This document shows, one piece after another, positions 8,817 through 18,543 of a stretch of 64,000 nt of DNA (positions within the stretch are counted from its first letter, which is position 1; every line of letters begins with the position of its first letter). Under the pieces are notes generated by a model that worked only from the letters and a program-made list of their open reading frames with translations, had not been told where the DNA came from and ran no database searches. Source of the DNA: Thermosynechococcaceae cyanobacterium Okahandja (lineage in GTDB: Bacteria > Cyanobacteriota > Cyanobacteriia > Thermosynechococcales > Thermosynechococcaceae). The position numbers and the translations under genes are program-made. The stretch covers positions 2,108,001-2,172,000 of the forward strand of contig CP136945.1 in assembly GCA_041530395.1 (NCBI GenBank). Reading direction: 5' to 3'.

Positions 8817-8842
8817 TTTCTTCTATCCGCAGATAGAAGGAA
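8817..8842. repeat. Inverted repeat (hairpin) between ycf46 and ycf35
   Basis: CTTTCTTCTATC and GATAGAAGGAAG flank the loop CGCA, giving twelve pairs in plus-strand RNA (one T-G) or eight uninterrupted pairs plus three beyond a mismatch in minus-strand RNA. It sits directly after the ycf46 stop (8848). There is no T-run, so it may be an RNA-processing or stability element rather than a terminator. Confidence 0.5.
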
Positions 8843-8847
8843 GCTTG

Positions 8848-10371
8848 TTAAAACTCCAGTCGCTGGTACTCAGCCACTGAAGCCGCTGCCGGGCGAGCAC
8901 GTTGCCGTGCCCAATCCCGCAGTGCGGTTACCTGCTCGTGCATTGTCTTGGAAAGGGGTTGGGTTGCACGACTCGCGGCAATAATATCGAGTTGGGTAAA
9001 CTCACGTCCTTGGGCAAAGGCCTCGTACATGGCTGCCACAATGGCCTGCTCAATTTCGGCCCCGGAAAAACCATCACAAATGTTGGCCAACTGCTCTAGG
9101 TCAAAGCGGTCAATGTCCCGCCGCCGCTTGGCCAAGTGAATGCGGAAAATCTCTTGCCGCTCTTCGGCATTGGGCAGATCAACAAAGAAAATTTCATCAA
9201 ACCGCCCTTTGCGCAAAAACTCTCCCGGTAAGCGCTCGACGCGGTTTGCCGTTGCCAGCACAAAAACGGGGGAGGCTTTCTCCTGCATCCACGTGAGGAA
9301 AGAACCAAAAATGCGGCTAGAGGTGCCCCCGTCCGAATCGGAGGAACCGGCTCCACCGGCAAAGGCTTTATCCATTTCGTCAATAAAGAGGATGGCCGGT
9401 GAAATGGACTCGGCGGTTTTGAGGGCGTTGCGCAGGTTGGCCTCGGAGCGCCCCACCATCGAGCCATCATAAACCCGCCCCATATCGAGGCGCAGCAGGG
9501 GTAAGCCCCACAGACGGGAGGTGGTCTTGGCAATCAGGGATTTACCGCAGCCGGGCACGCCAAGGATGAGCATCCCCTTCGGCTGGGGCAGGCCGTACTC
9601 GCGGGCTTTTTCACTAAAGGCGTTGGCGCGCTGCCGTAACCACACCTTTAGTTCTTCGAGGCCGCCCACCGCATCAATGGTTTCATCCACCTCCATGTAC
9701 TCGAGGATGCCATTGCGGCGAATGAGTTGCTTTTTCTCAGAAAGAATAATATCCACTTCCGCTTCGCTGAGGCGACCCGCCGTGACGGTGGCCTTACGGA
9801 ATACTTTTTCGGCTTCATCGCGGGTGAGGCCAAGGGTGGCTTTCACCAGCTTTTCCCGCACCTCTGGGCTCAGACGGCGGCTGCGCGGATCTAACTGGGC
9901 AGCCAAAACGTCATTGAGTTCGTTGATACTGGGCAGAGGATAATCTACAACAACGACTTCTTTTTCAAGTTCTACCGGAATTCGCTGGGCGGCCTCCGGC
10001 GACATTAAAATAATGGTTTTATTGGTGTTCTTAAAGCTGGCGATCGCGTCGCGCAGTGAACGGGTGACCGGGGGTGAGTCAATAAAGGGGTGTAGGTCTT
10101 TGAACACATAAATTCCCGGTTCCCGCTGGTGTACCACCCACTGAATGGCTGCTTCGGGAGACACGGTGTTGTGGTGGCTGTTATTGCGGGCATGGCCGTA
10201 CTCCACCATGCCGTGGGTGACCGTCCAAGTGTAGAACTTACGGGGCGCACGACCCTGACTTTGGGACTGGGCGATCGCCGCAATAGCCTGCTCAGCTCGC
10301 TCCTCTTCTGAGGTTAGGAGGTAGATTAATGGGTATTGCGCCTGAATTAGGATACTCAGTTCTTCTTGCAC
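8848..10371 (-). CDS. ycf46: Ycf46 AAA+ ATPase
   Basis: A 507-residue AAA+ ATPase of the cyanobacterial/plastid Ycf46 family, reported to influence photosynthesis and inorganic-carbon use, with an unknown client. Residues 1-220 form the family-specific N-terminal region; the AAA module has Walker A GVPGCGKS, Walker B ILFIDEMDK, sensor residues in VLATANRVERLP, and the arginine finger region EFLRKGRFDEIFF. The start is GTG at 10371, seven bases after the exceptionally strong ribosome site AGGAGGTGAT (10376-10385); the upstream in-frame ATGs would place that site inside the gene. It lies between a small CopG-like gene and ycf35, all leftward. Confidence 0.9.
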   Translation of the reverse strand: MQEELSILIQAQYPLIYLLTSEEERAEQAIAAIAQSQSQGRAPRKFYTWTVTHGMVEYGHARNNSHHNTVSPEAAIQWVVHQREPGIYVFKDLHPFIDSPPVTRSLRDAIASFKNTNKTIILMSPEAAQRIPVELEKEVVVVDYPLPSINELNDVLAAQLDPRSRRLSPEVREKLVKATLGLTRDEAEKVFRKATVTAGRLSEAEVDIILSEKKQLIRRNGILEYMEVDETIDAVGGLEELKVWLRQRANAFSEKAREYGLPQPKGMLILGVPGCGKSLIAKTTSRLWGLPLLRLDMGRVYDGSMVGRSEANLRNALKTAESISPAILFIDEMDKAFAGGAGSSDSDGGTSSRIFGSFLTWMQEKASPVFVLATANRVERLPGEFLRKGRFDEIFFVDLPNAEERQEIFRIHLAKRRRDIDRFDLEQLANICDGFSGAEIEQAIVAAMYEAFAQGREFTQLDIIAASRATQPLSKTMHEQVTALRDWARQRARPAAASVAEYQRLEF

Positions 10372-10375
10372 GGCA

Positions 10376-10385
10376 ATCACCTCCT
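10376..10385 (-). promoter_or_regulatory. Strong ribosome binding site of ycf46
   Basis: AGGAGGTGAT is a near-complete anti-16S match; it decides the GTG start at 10371 over the in-frame ATG codons upstream. Confidence 0.8.
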
Positions 10386-10430
10386 TCATTCGATCAAGAG
10401 ACGTGAACACAAGACGCGATAATTCGGGTC

Positions 10431-10754
10431 TTAGCGGGCTGACACCAGTTCAACAGGTAAAGACGGTACATTCAAACCCTCGTCATCAATGACCGTGGGT
10501 TGATTGACAAGGGCGGCCAATTCACCCCCCCGCAGCACAAGGGCACTGGCACAGGCAGGACAACTATAGACGCGATGGAGGTTACCGTGCTTCTGCTCAG
10601 TGTATTCCGCCAGCACCTCTGGGTGCTCCAACAAAAACTCTATGGCACGTTCCGCAAGGGTGGACATGGTTTCCTGCTCGACCACCGCAGCAATTTTGAG
10701 TTGGCGATGCACATCGGCGGAGAGATACAATGTAACCTTTTGCTTGTCTTCCAT
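10431..10754 (-). CDS. Small ribbon-helix-helix-like protein with CPxC motif
   Basis: 107 residues, function unknown. The first 45 residues (KVTLYLSADVHRQLKIAAV, then TMSTLAERAIEFLLEHPE) look like a CopG/Arc ribbon-helix-helix DNA-binding domain: a basic beta strand followed by two helices. Around residue 66 there is a single Cys pair, YSCPACASAL, of the zinc-ribbon half-site type, with no second pair, so metal binding would need dimerisation or be absent. It is 59 bases upstream of ycf46 on the same strand and probably the first gene of that operon. It could be a local regulator; this is inference from domain type and position. Confidence 0.65.
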   Translation of the reverse strand: MEDKQKVTLYLSADVHRQLKIAAVVEQETMSTLAERAIEFLLEHPEVLAEYTEQKHGNLHRVYSCPACASALVLRGGELAALVNQPTVIDDEGLNVPSLPVELVSAR

Positions 10755-10962
10755 AGGGGTAGGGTGAAGAAACGTACCTAGGTATGTGTGCCAGTGTAGT
10801 CAGGCCGTCTCGGGAGTGTCAAGGCAAAAGGCCGTCAAAACGGCAATTTTGTAATATTTAGTTACATTCCCAGTGACAGTGAGTCTGGAGCACAATTTAC
10901 GCGTCCTGCGGCAACAGACTAGAATCAAGAACAGTCTAAAGAGCCGCTGGTCTGCGTTGTCT
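10755..10962. promoter_or_regulatory. Divergent promoter region of the RHH-ycf46 operon and metH
   Basis: About 210 bases between divergent genes. There is a hairpin GCCGT-CAAA-ACGGC at 10831-10844 followed by AATTTT, and a TAGAAT at 10920-10925 with TTTACG 18 bases before it, a possible metH promoter. I see no cobalamin riboswitch consensus here although metH needs B12. Confidence 0.4.
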
Positions 10963-13900
10963 ATGTCGTTTCTTGAATATCTCCATGGGGAACCCCGGCG
11001 TGTCATTGTCTTTGACGGGGCAATGGGCACCAACTTGCAGTACCAAAATCTGACAGCGGCGGACTTTGGCGGCAAGGAGTACGAAGGGTGTAACGAATAC
11101 CTCGTCATTAGTCAGCCGGAGGCGGTGGCCAAGGTGCACCGTGACTTTTTGGCCGCCGGGGCGGATGTGATTGAGACCAATACCTTTGGCTCTTCCTCGG
11201 TGGTGTTGAGTGAGTATCAGTTGGGCGATCGCGCCTACGAAATTAGTTACAAAGCTGCCGCCCTAGCAAAATCCGTTGCCGCCGAGTTTAGCACCGCCGC
11301 AAAACCTCGCTTTGTCGCCGGTTCGATGGGGCCTGGCACCAAACTCCCCACCCTTGGCCACATTGACTACGACACCCTGTATGCCGCCTTTAAGGAGCAG
11401 GCAGCCGGGCTATTTGACGGCGGGGTGGATTTGTTTATTATTGAAACCTGCCAAGACGTACTGCAAATCAAAGCGGCGCTCAATGGGGTAATGGCGGTGT
11501 TTGGCGAGCGGGGGGAGCGCCGCCCCCTGATGGTATCGATCACGATGGAGCAGCAGGGCACGATGCTGGTGGGGTCAGACATTGGTGCGGCCTTAACCAT
11601 CCTTGAACCCTACCCGATTGACATTTTGGGGTTAAACTGCGCCACCGGTCCAGACCTGATGACCGAGCATATTCGCTACCTAGCGGCTCACTCCCCCTTT
11701 GTGGTCTCCTGCATTCCCAATGCCGGGTTGCCGGAAAATGTAGGCGGCCACGCCCACTATAAACTGACGCCCATGGAGTTGCGCTTGGCGCTGACCCGAT
11801 TTGTGGAAGATTTAGGGGTGCAAGTGATTGGCGGCTGCTGCGGTACCCGTCCGGATCATATTGCCGCCCTAGCCGAGATTGCCGCCACCCTCAGACCCAA
11901 ACCCCGAACGCCCCAGCGAATTCCGGCGGCGGCCTCCCTTTACAGTCCTCAGCCCTACGACCAAGACAATTCCTTCTTAATTATTGGGGAGCGCCTCAAT
12001 GCCAGTGGCTCCAAAAAATGCCGTGAATTGCTCAATGCCGAAGACTGGGATGGCCTAGTCGCCCTCGGCCGCGAGCAGGTGCGCGAAGGTGCCCACATTT
12101 TGGATGTGAATGTGGACTACGTGGGGCGCGATGGGGTGCGCGATATGCACGAGCTGGTCTCTCGCTTGGTGACCAATGTAACGCTGCCCCTAATGCTGGA
12201 CTCGACGGAGTGGCAAAAGATGGAGGCGGGGCTGAAGGTAGCCGGGGGCAAATGCTTGCTCAACTCCACCAATTTTGAGGATGGGGAGCCACGCTTTTAC
12301 AAAGTGCTGGAGTTGGCCAAAACCTACGGTGCCGGGGTGGTGGTAGGCACCATTGATGAAGAGGGGATGGCCCGCACCGCCGCGAAAAAGTTTGCCATTG
12401 CCAAACGCGCCTACGAGGCCGCGGTGGCCTACGGCATTCCCCCCTACGAACTGTTCTTTGACCCCTTGGCGCTGCCGATTTCCACCGGCATTGAGGAGGA
12501 TCGTGGCAACGGCAAGGCTACGATTGAGGCGATTCGGCAAATTCGGGCGGAATTACCCGGCTGCCATATTCTGTTGGGGGTATCGAATATCTCCTTTGGC
12601 CTAAATCCAGCGGCGCGGCAAGTTCTGAATTCGATGTTTTTGCACGAAGCCATCCAGGCGGGGATGGATGCCGCTATTGTCAGTGCCGCCAAAATTCTGC
12701 CCTTAACAAAAATTGCCCCCGAGGATCAACAGTTGTGTCGCGAACTCATTTACGACCAGCGGCGCTTTGAGGGCGAGATTTGCGTCTATGACCCGTTGGC
12801 GGAGCTAACCCAGCGCTTTGCCGGTAAAACCACCAAAACGGATCGCACCCAGGTGGCCAACCTGCCCATTGAGGAACGCTTAAAACGCCATATTATCGAT
12901 GGCGATCGCCAAGGGTTAGAGGAGACCTTGGCCAAAGCCCTCGAAACCTACGCGCCCCTAGACATTATCAATCAGTTTTTGCTAGACGGCATGAAAGTGG
13001 TGGGGGAACTCTTTGGCTCCGGCCAGATGCAACTGCCCTTTGTGCTGCAATCGGCGGAAACCATGAAGGCGGCGGTGGCCTACCTTGAACCCTTTATGGA
13101 AAAGTCGGAAACCGGCAGCAATGCCAAGGGCACGGTGATTATTGCCACGGTTAAGGGGGATGTCCACGACATTGGCAAAAACCTTGTGGATATTATCCTC
13201 ACCAACAATGGCTATCGGGTCATTAACTTGGGCATTAAGCAGCCGGTGGAAAACATCATCCAAGCCTACGAAGAACACAAGGCCGACTGCATTGCCATGA
13301 GTGGCCTGCTGGTGAAGTCAACGGCCTTCATGAAGGAGAACCTCGAACGCTTCAATGAGCGCGGCATTACGGTGCCGGTGATTTTGGGGGGAGCCGCCCT
13401 AACTCCCAAGTTTGTGCAGGAGGATTGTCAGCGGACGTACCACGGCCAAGTGATTTACGGTAAGGATGCCTTTGCGGATCTGCACTTTATGGATCGCCTG
13501 ATGCCCGCCAAGGCCGCTGGCCGGTGGAGCGATCGCCATGGCTTTTTAGATCAGGAAGCGGCTCCCCCCCCAACGGAACCCACGGCAACGGATCCGGTTC
13601 ACACCGACCCCCCTGAGACGATCGCCACCCCACCCGCGATTGTAGATACCCGCCCTTCGGAAGCCGTGGCGAGGGATATTCCGCGACCCACACCACCGTT
13701 TTGGGGCATTCGCCACCTCAAAGGGGAGGAGATTCCGCTGCCAGAGGTTTTCGCTTACCTAGACTTGCAGGCCTTATTTGTGGGCCAATGGCAGTTTCGC
13801 AAGCCCAAGGAGCAATCGCGGGCGGAATACGATGTCTTCTTGGCAGAAACGGTGCATCCCATTCTGGAACACTGGCAGCAGCGCATCCTAACCGAGCAAC

Positions 13901-14508
13901 TACTACATCCCGAGCTCATTTACGGCTATTTTCCCTGCCAAAGTGAGGGCAATACCCTGTACATCTACGATCCGGCTGCCATGATCAGTGGCGCAACGCT
14001 CGCGCCCGCGGCAGCGATCGCCCAGTTCACGTTCCCGCGTCAAGCCAAAGGGCGGCGGCTGTGCATTGCCGACTTTTTTGCCTCGGTGGACTCTGGGATC
14101 ATTGATGTGCTTCCCCTGCAAGCAGTGACCGTTGGCGAGATTGCAACCGAGGTGGCTCAGAACCTCTTTGCAGCCAACCAGTACACGGACTATCTCTACT
14201 TCCATGGTATGGCGGTGCAAACGGCGGAAGCCCTAGCGGAGTGGTGCCATGCCCGTATTCGCCGGGAGTTAAATTGTGCCCCTGACCCAACCTCTCTGCG
14301 CGATATTCTGGCGCAGCGCTACCAAGGCTCCCGTTATAGTTTTGGTTACCCCGCCTGCCCCAATATCCAAGATCAGCATACGCAACTGCGCCTTCTAGAG
14401 GCAGAGCGAATGGGTATGTACATGGATGAAAGTGAACAACTGTACCCAGAGCAGTCCACCACGGCTCTGATTTGCTACCATCCGGCGGCAAAATATTTTA
14501 GTGTTTAG
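10963..14508 (+). CDS. metH: Cobalamin-dependent methionine synthase
   Basis: MetH transfers a methyl group from 5-methyltetrahydrofolate to homocysteine through methylcobalamin. The 1181 residues show all modules in order: homocysteine-binding barrel with zinc ligands in GLNCATGP and [10 protein letters not shown], pterin-binding barrel beginning at [15 protein letters not shown], cap and B12-binding domain with the cobalt-ligating motif DVHDIGKN, a Pro/Thr-rich linker at about residues 865-910, and the reactivation (AdoMet-binding) domain. Start ATG 10963 gives MSFLEYLHG; the open frame upstream of it is not protein-like. Its stop overlaps that of the convergent 2Fe-2S gene by four bases. 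Cobalt for its cofactor is probably supplied through cbiMNQO at 53-56 kb. Confidence 0.95.
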   Translation: MSFLEYLHGEPRRVIVFDGAMGTNLQYQNLTAADFGGKEYEGCNEYLVISQPEAVAKVHRDFLAAGADVIETNTFGSSSVVLSEYQLGDRAYEISYKAAALAKSVAAEFSTAAKPRFVAGSMGPGTKLPTLGHIDYDTLYAAFKEQAAGLFDGGVDLFIIETCQDVLQIKAALNGVMAVFGERGERRPLMVSITMEQQGTMLVGSDIGAALTILEPYPIDILGLNCATGPDLMTEHIRYLAAHSPFVVSCIPNAGLPENVGGHAHYKLTPMELRLALTRFVEDLGVQVIGGCCGTRPDHIAALAEIAATLRPKPRTPQRIPAAASLYSPQPYDQDNSFLIIGERLNASGSKKCRELLNAEDWDGLVALGREQVREGAHILDVNVDYVGRDGVRDMHELVSRLVTNVTLPLMLDSTEWQKMEAGLKVAGGKCLLNSTNFEDGEPRFYKVLELAKTYGAGVVVGTIDEEGMARTAAKKFAIAKRAYEAAVAYGIPPYELFFDPLALPISTGIEEDRGNGKATIEAIRQIRAELPGCHILLGVSNISFGLNPAARQVLNSMFLHEAIQAGMDAAIVSAAKILPLTKIAPEDQQLCRELIYDQRRFEGEICVYDPLAELTQRFAGKTTKTDRTQVANLPIEERLKRHIIDGDRQGLEETLAKALETYAPLDIINQFLLDGMKVVGELFGSGQMQLPFVLQSAETMKAAVAYLEPFMEKSETGSNAKGTVIIATVKGDVHDIGKNLVDIILTNNGYRVINLGIKQPVENIIQAYEEHKADCIAMSGLLVKSTAFMKENLERFNERGITVPVILGGAALTPKFVQEDCQRTYHGQVIYGKDAFADLHFMDRLMPAKAAGRWSDRHGFLDQEAAPPPTEPTATDPVHTDPPETIATPPAIVDTRPSEAVARDIPRPTPPFWGIRHLKGEEIPLPEVFAYLDLQALFVGQWQFRKPKEQSRAEYDVFLAETVHPILEHWQQRILTEQLLHPELIYGYFPCQSEGNTLYIYDPAAMISGATLAPAAAIAQFTFPRQAKGRRLCIADFFASVDSGIIDVLPLQAVTVGEIATEVAQNLFAANQYTDYLYFHGMAVQTAEALAEWCHARIRRELNCAPDPTSLRDILAQRYQGSRYSFGYPACPNIQDQHTQLRLLEAERMGMYMDESEQLYPEQSTTALICYHPAAKYFSV

Positions 14509-15020
14509 AGGCTACTGCGCACTACCGCTTCAATTTGCCGGGCGTTGGCGTGAGTCACCCGTTTTTTTTGCGGCAGAACCACAACGGCTGGCCCCCGTTT
14601 GCATTCGCCAAGACAGCCCGTTGCTTTTAACGTGACGGGTAACTGCTGGGTCATCGCTTGCTGTTCTAATTCTTGCCACAGTTGCTTGGCACCCCGCCGA
14701 CAGCAGGAAGACTTTTGGCAAATCAGTACCTTACAGAGAGGTGCGGGCGCTGGAGCTACTGCTAAAAATTCTAAATGCTCTGCTTTGTAGTCGCTGAGGT
14801 TGTATCCCCCTTTGAAGCAGGGTTTGCCGTACAGACGCAGGCGATCGCCCACCTTAGGCGCTTGGGACAGTTGACGGCGTAGGGATTTCTTTAACTTCAC
14901 CCACTGGACACCGGTGCTGGTTTCTAGCGCCAATCGCTTGGGCTGGTGATTTTTGTAGAGCACCTCTTGCACCACGCCCTCAAGGCAATACTGGGGCAAA
15001 AAATCCACAGCAAGGTTCAT
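14505..15020 (-). CDS. 2Fe-2S ferredoxin-domain (thioredoxin-like) protein
   Basis: 171 residues. The N-terminal 90 residues form an unassigned domain ([39 protein letters not shown]) that looks OB-like; the C-terminal half resembles the thioredoxin-like 2Fe-2S ferredoxin domain, with Cys96/101/106/107 and the second pair in [15 protein letters not shown] (Cys136 and Cys140). An electron-transfer or Fe-S sensing role is likely but partner and pathway are unknown. ATG at 15020 is preceded by a weak AGGAAAT. Its TAA stop shares bases with the metH stop (TTAG), leaving no room for a terminator between the convergent genes. Confidence 0.75.
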   Translation of the reverse strand: MNLAVDFLPQYCLEGVVQEVLYKNHQPKRLALETSTGVQWVKLKKSLRRQLSQAPKVGDRLRLYGKPCFKGGYNLSDYKAEHLEFLAVAPAPAPLCKVLICQKSSCCRRGAKQLWQELEQQAMTQQLPVTLKATGCLGECKRGPAVVVLPQKKRVTHANARQIEAVVRSSL

Positions 15021-15138
15021 ATTTCCTAGACTCTATTAAAATTAATTCTCAACAAATTGAGTGTAGCATAGTCCGAGCGGTTTCAGGGATCCGGCTCAAG
15101 TTGCCATGGCAGTTACCCCTGAGCGCGCCGACCTAGGG

Positions 15139-16047
15139 CTATGCTTCAGGAGGATCTAGCTTGGCTAGCAGTGCCGCCACAGAGACGACATGTTTCGTCA
15201 AGCCGAGGGTCTGCGGCGGTAAGCCAAGGGCAAGACCAATTAATTGGGGCAGATGCAAGATGGGCAAGTTAAGGGGTTCGCCAATGAGGCGTTCTATTTC
15301 GGGTTGGCGGGCATCTAAATTGAGGTGGCACAGGGGGCAGGGGGTGACAATGCAGTCCGCTCCGGCAGCGATCGCCCCTTTGAGGCGTTGAGCGGCCATC
15401 CGAAACGCGGCCGGGGTGGCATAGCTAGAAATGGGCCAGCCACAGCACTGGGTACGTCCCTCATACACAACGGGGGTGGCTCCTACCGCCCCAAAAACCT
15501 CCTCAAGGGAGTGGGGATGGATGGGATTGTCAAAGGGCAGGGTCTGCTGAGCGCGCAGCAAATAGCAGCCATAAAAGGCGGCACAGCGCAGGTGGCGCAG
15601 CGGGCGGCACACCCGGGCGCGCAGGGTTTCTAGCCCCACATCCCCAATAATCGCCCACAGCAAATGCTTCACTTCGGTGGTACCCCGGTAGGGTTGGCAA
15701 CCTTCGGTCTCGAGCACTTGGTTAATGCCCTGCACGTACTCGGGGCGATCGCGCTGAAAGGCTTTGAGGCGCTCATCCACATGACCAATCACCCCCTGAC
15801 AGGTACTGCAATGGGTCAGCAGGGGCAGGTCAAGGGCTTCGGCAAGGGCAATGTTGCGGGCATTCACGGTATCTTCCAGCAGCCATGAATTTTCCTTGAA
15901 GGTACCGGAGCCACAACAGGCGGCTTGCCTGAGTTCAACCAGTTCAATATCTAAATGGGGGGCGATCGCCCGCGTGGACATATCTAGCTCGCGGCAAGCC
16001 CCTTGGGCAACACAGCCCGGGTAATAGGCATAGCGAAACGTGGCCAT
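15139..16047 (-). CDS. CCG-domain oxidoreductase subunit (HdrB/SdhE-like)
   Basis: 302 residues with two cysteine-rich CCG domains, as in heterodisulfide reductase subunit B and the non-classical succinate dehydrogenase subunit E. Motifs: YYPGCVAQG near the N-terminus, AACCGSG at about 44, HCSTCQG at about 80, AAFYGCYLLR, QCCGWPISS at about 203 and TPCPLCHLNLD near 237. Such domains bind an unusual 4Fe-4S cluster. In cyanobacteria this subunit is usually proposed to complete the succinate dehydrogenase that feeds the quinone pool in thylakoids; no other sdh gene is nearby. Start ATG 16047 gives MATFRYAYYPGC. Confidence 0.8.
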   Translation of the reverse strand: MATFRYAYYPGCVAQGACRELDMSTRAIAPHLDIELVELRQAACCGSGTFKENSWLLEDTVNARNIALAEALDLPLLTHCSTCQGVIGHVDERLKAFQRDRPEYVQGINQVLETEGCQPYRGTTEVKHLLWAIIGDVGLETLRARVCRPLRHLRCAAFYGCYLLRAQQTLPFDNPIHPHSLEEVFGAVGATPVVYEGRTQCCGWPISSYATPAAFRMAAQRLKGAIAAGADCIVTPCPLCHLNLDARQPEIERLIGEPLNLPILHLPQLIGLALGLPPQTLGLTKHVVSVAALLAKLDPPEA

Positions 16048-16360
16048 TCAGTGTGTTCCTAGCAGGTGCTTTTAGTCTATCAAAGGGCTTTGGGGAGCCG
16101 TGACCTGAGACAGTCATTCTCAGTGCCCAAAATTGCGTTCCAGATTATAGCCCTTGGTCTTGAACACGATTTTTTGTCAACCACCCTTCCGCTCCACTGT
16201 GTTGTTAGCTGGTTGGTTGCCACGCGATGCCTCCAGTTTCTGCTGAATTGCCGCCTGAATCTTTGCATCAAAATAATGAGAATTGCTGGGGTTGAGATAT
16301 TCTACTAGACAAGCGCCAAGAGTTAGAGTATGCTAGGAGATTGCGAGTTAAGGAACTGTC
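16048..16360. other. Intergenic region upstream of rplS with a possible gene remnant
   Basis: 313 bases between divergent genes. A TAGAGT at 16323-16328 could be the -10 of rplS, without a clear -35. On the minus strand, bases 16177-16332 form a 51-codon frame with protein-like sequence (VEYLNPSNSHYFDAKIQAA) ending at TGA, but it has no ATG, GTG or TTG start, so I do not call it a gene. Confidence 0.4.
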
Positions 16361-16723
16361 ATGAACGCCCAAGACATTATTCGCTCAATTGAGGCGGAGC
16401 AGCTTAAAGATAACTTGCCCGTAATTCATGTGGGCGATCGCGTCCGGGTTGGGGTCAAAATTCAAGAGGGTGGTAAAGAGCGCGTCCAGCCCTATGAGGG
16501 GGATGTGATTGCCATGCGCAACAGCGGCATTAACCGCACCATCACCGTTCGGCGAGTGTTTCAAGGGGTGGGCGTTGAGCGGGTCTTTTTACTCCATTCG
16601 CCACGAGTTGATAGTATTAAGGTGGTGCAGCGCGGCAAAGTGCGGCGTGCCAAGCTTTACTACCTGCGGAATTTGGTGGGTAAAGCGGCGCGGATTAAAG
16701 CACGGTTCGATCGCCCGCTTTAA
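16361..16723 (+). CDS. rplS: 50S ribosomal protein L19
   Basis: 120 residues, the usual size for L19, which sits at the 30S-50S interface. The family core is present: [13 protein letters not shown]-like N-terminus, [13 protein letters not shown], and [14 protein letters not shown] near the C-terminus. The ATG at 16361 is preceded by AAGGAACTGTC. A tRNA-Trp gene follows 16 bases later on the same strand, the arrangement seen in other cyanobacteria, where secE and nusG often come next; here pgi follows instead. Confidence 0.96.
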   Translation: MNAQDIIRSIEAEQLKDNLPVIHVGDRVRVGVKIQEGGKERVQPYEGDVIAMRNSGINRTITVRRVFQGVGVERVFLLHSPRVDSIKVVQRGKVRRAKLYYLRNLVGKAARIKARFDRPL

Positions 16724-16739
16724 GTCCCTCCCTAAGCTT

Positions 16740-16812
16740 GCGTCCTTAGTTCAGTTGGTAGAACGTCGGTCTCCAAAACCGGATGTCGGGGGTTCGAGTC
16801 CTCCAGGGCGCG
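16740..16812 (+). tRNA. trnW-CCA: tRNA-Trp (anticodon CCA)
   Basis: 73 bases. Acceptor stem GCGTCCT pairs with AGGGCGC (one T-G), discriminator G, CCA not encoded. Anticodon loop CTCCAAA gives CCA; T loop GTTCGAGTC is intact. Confidence 0.95.
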
Positions 16813-16834
16813 TTATCAACAGCCACTCCAATTG

Positions 16835-16872
16835 CTCCCCATCCCAACCCCTAGCGTCTTGGGGGAGGTTTT
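16835..16872 (+). terminator. Possible terminator after tRNA-Trp
   Basis: CTCCCC (16835-16840) pairs with GGGGAG (16862-16867) and is followed directly by GTTTT. The loop is long (21 bases) but can fold internally through CCCC/GGGG. It would end the rplS-trnW transcript before pgi. Confidence 0.4.
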
Positions 16873-16953
16873 GCTGTGCCGTTGCCCCAAAATCCGGCAG
16901 CAGATTTCGCGGGTCCATGGGGTACGCTGGAATCGTAGCGCAAAATCATGGTT

Positions 16954-18543
16954 ATGGATGCTTTGGCTCTTTGGCAGCACTATCAAGACTGGCTGTACTA
17001 CCACCCGGAACTCAATATTTACGTTGATGTGAGTCGGATGGGGCTAACGGAGGCGGCGGTTCGCACCCTAGAGCCAGCCTTTGAGCACGCCTTTGAGCAG
17101 ATGCAGGCACTCGAAGCGGGAGCGATCGCCAACCCCGATGAGGGTCGGATGGTGGGGCACTACTGGTTGCGGGCGGCGGATCTAGCGCCAACTCCAGCCA
17201 TACAAGCGGAGATTCGCGATGCCATTGCCCAAGTACATCAGTTTAGCCAGCGCGTCCACTCCGGCCAGATTGCGCCTCCTCAAGGTGGGCGGTTTACGGA
17301 TATTCTTTCCATTGGTATTGGCGGGTCGGCCCTTGGCCCCCAGTTCGTCTCTGCGGCACTTGCGCCGGTTAAGCCGCCCCTAGCAATTCACTTTCTTGAC
17401 AACACCGATCCGGCGGGCTTTGAGCGGGTCTTTGCCCAGATTGGCGATCGCCTACGCACCACACTGGTGATTGTCATTTCCAAATCCGGTGGCACCCCAG
17501 AAACCCGCAACGGGATGCTAGAGGCTCAGGCTCGTTTTCAGCAGGCGGGCTTAGCCTTTGCCGACCATGCGGTGGCTATTACCATGCCGGGCAGTGGCCT
17601 AGCCCAAATTGCTGAATCGAATGGCTGGCTCGAAATTTTCCCGATGTTTGACTGGGTGGGGGGGCGCACCTCAGAACTCTCGGCGGTAGGACTCCTCCCC
17701 GCGGCGCTACAGGGAATTGACATTGAGGCGATGCTAACGGGAGCGCGGCAGATGGACAAAGCCACACGAGTTGCCAAGCTGCGGCAAAATCCGGCGGCGC
17801 TGCTGGCCTTGGCCTGGTACCACGCTGGCGGGGGACGGGGCGAAAAAGATATGGTGATTTTGCCCTACAAAGATAGCCTGCTACTCTTTAGCCGCTATCT
17901 ACAACAGTTGGTGATGGAGTCCCTTGGCAAAGAGAAAGACCTCGCGGGCAACATTGTCCACCAAGGGATTGCCGTCTATGGGAACAAAGGCACCACGGAT
18001 CAGCACGCTTACGTGCAACAGTTGCGGGATGGCCTCGCCAACTTTTTTGTGACCTTCATTGAAGTACTGCGGGACGGCCAGCAGCCCGGTATTGAAGTGG
18101 AGCCGGGGATTACCGCCGGGGATTACTTAAGTGGCCTGTTGTTGGGCACCCGCCAAGCCCTCTACGAAAAAGATCGCCCCTCCCTCACCGTCACGATCCC
18201 CGACGTCACTCCCCTGACGGTGGGGGCGCTCATTGCCCTTTACGAGCGGGCGGTTGGCCTCTACGGCTTTTTAGTGAATATCAATGCCTACCATCAACCC
18301 GGAGTGGAAGCCGGCAAAAAAGCGGCAGCCGCTAATTTGGCACTGCAAAAGCAAATTGTCAAAGTGCTCCAGCACAGCCCGCAGCCCATGGACGTGGGGG
18401 CGATCGCCCAGGCAGTCAATGCCCCAGAGCAGCAGGAAACCATTTACCTGATCCTGCGGCACCTCGCCGCCAACAATCGCGGTATTCGCCAGCAGGGGGA
18501 TGCCGCCCACCCCAGTCAAGTCGCGTTTTCTTGGCAGGACTAA
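16954..18543 (+). CDS. pgi: Glucose-6-phosphate isomerase
   Basis: Interconverts glucose 6-phosphate and fructose 6-phosphate in glycolysis, gluconeogenesis and the oxidative pentose phosphate route. About 529 residues, close to cyanobacterial homologues. The two SIS folds are visible: [14 protein letters not shown] and [16 protein letters not shown], then the [12 protein letters not shown] region and [15 protein letters not shown] containing the catalytic His. Start at ATG 16954 gives MDALALWQ, which matches other cyanobacterial Pgi N-termini; an ATG two codons upstream (16948) is also possible and neither has a clear ribosome site. Its TAA stop overlaps the ATG of the next gene by one base. 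Confidence 0.95.
   Translation: MDALALWQHYQDWLYYHPELNIYVDVSRMGLTEAAVRTLEPAFEHAFEQMQALEAGAIANPDEGRMVGHYWLRAADLAPTPAIQAEIRDAIAQVHQFSQRVHSGQIAPPQGGRFTDILSIGIGGSALGPQFVSAALAPVKPPLAIHFLDNTDPAGFERVFAQIGDRLRTTLVIVISKSGGTPETRNGMLEAQARFQQAGLAFADHAVAITMPGSGLAQIAESNGWLEIFPMFDWVGGRTSELSAVGLLPAALQGIDIEAMLTGARQMDKATRVAKLRQNPAALLALAWYHAGGGRGEKDMVILPYKDSLLLFSRYLQQLVMESLGKEKDLAGNIVHQGIAVYGNKGTTDQHAYVQQLRDGLANFFVTFIEVLRDGQQPGIEVEPGITAGDYLSGLLLGTRQALYEKDRPSLTVTIPDVTPLTVGALIALYERAVGLYGFLVNINAYHQPGVEAGKKAAAANLALQKQIVKVLQHSPQPMDVGAIAQAVNAPEQQETIYLILRHLAANNRGIRQQGDAAHPSQVAFSWQD

Noticed and set aside
10851-10865. GTAATATTTAGTTAC as an NtcA nitrogen-control site
   Set aside because: The spacing between GTA and TAC is nine, not the required eight, and metH is not a typical NtcA target.
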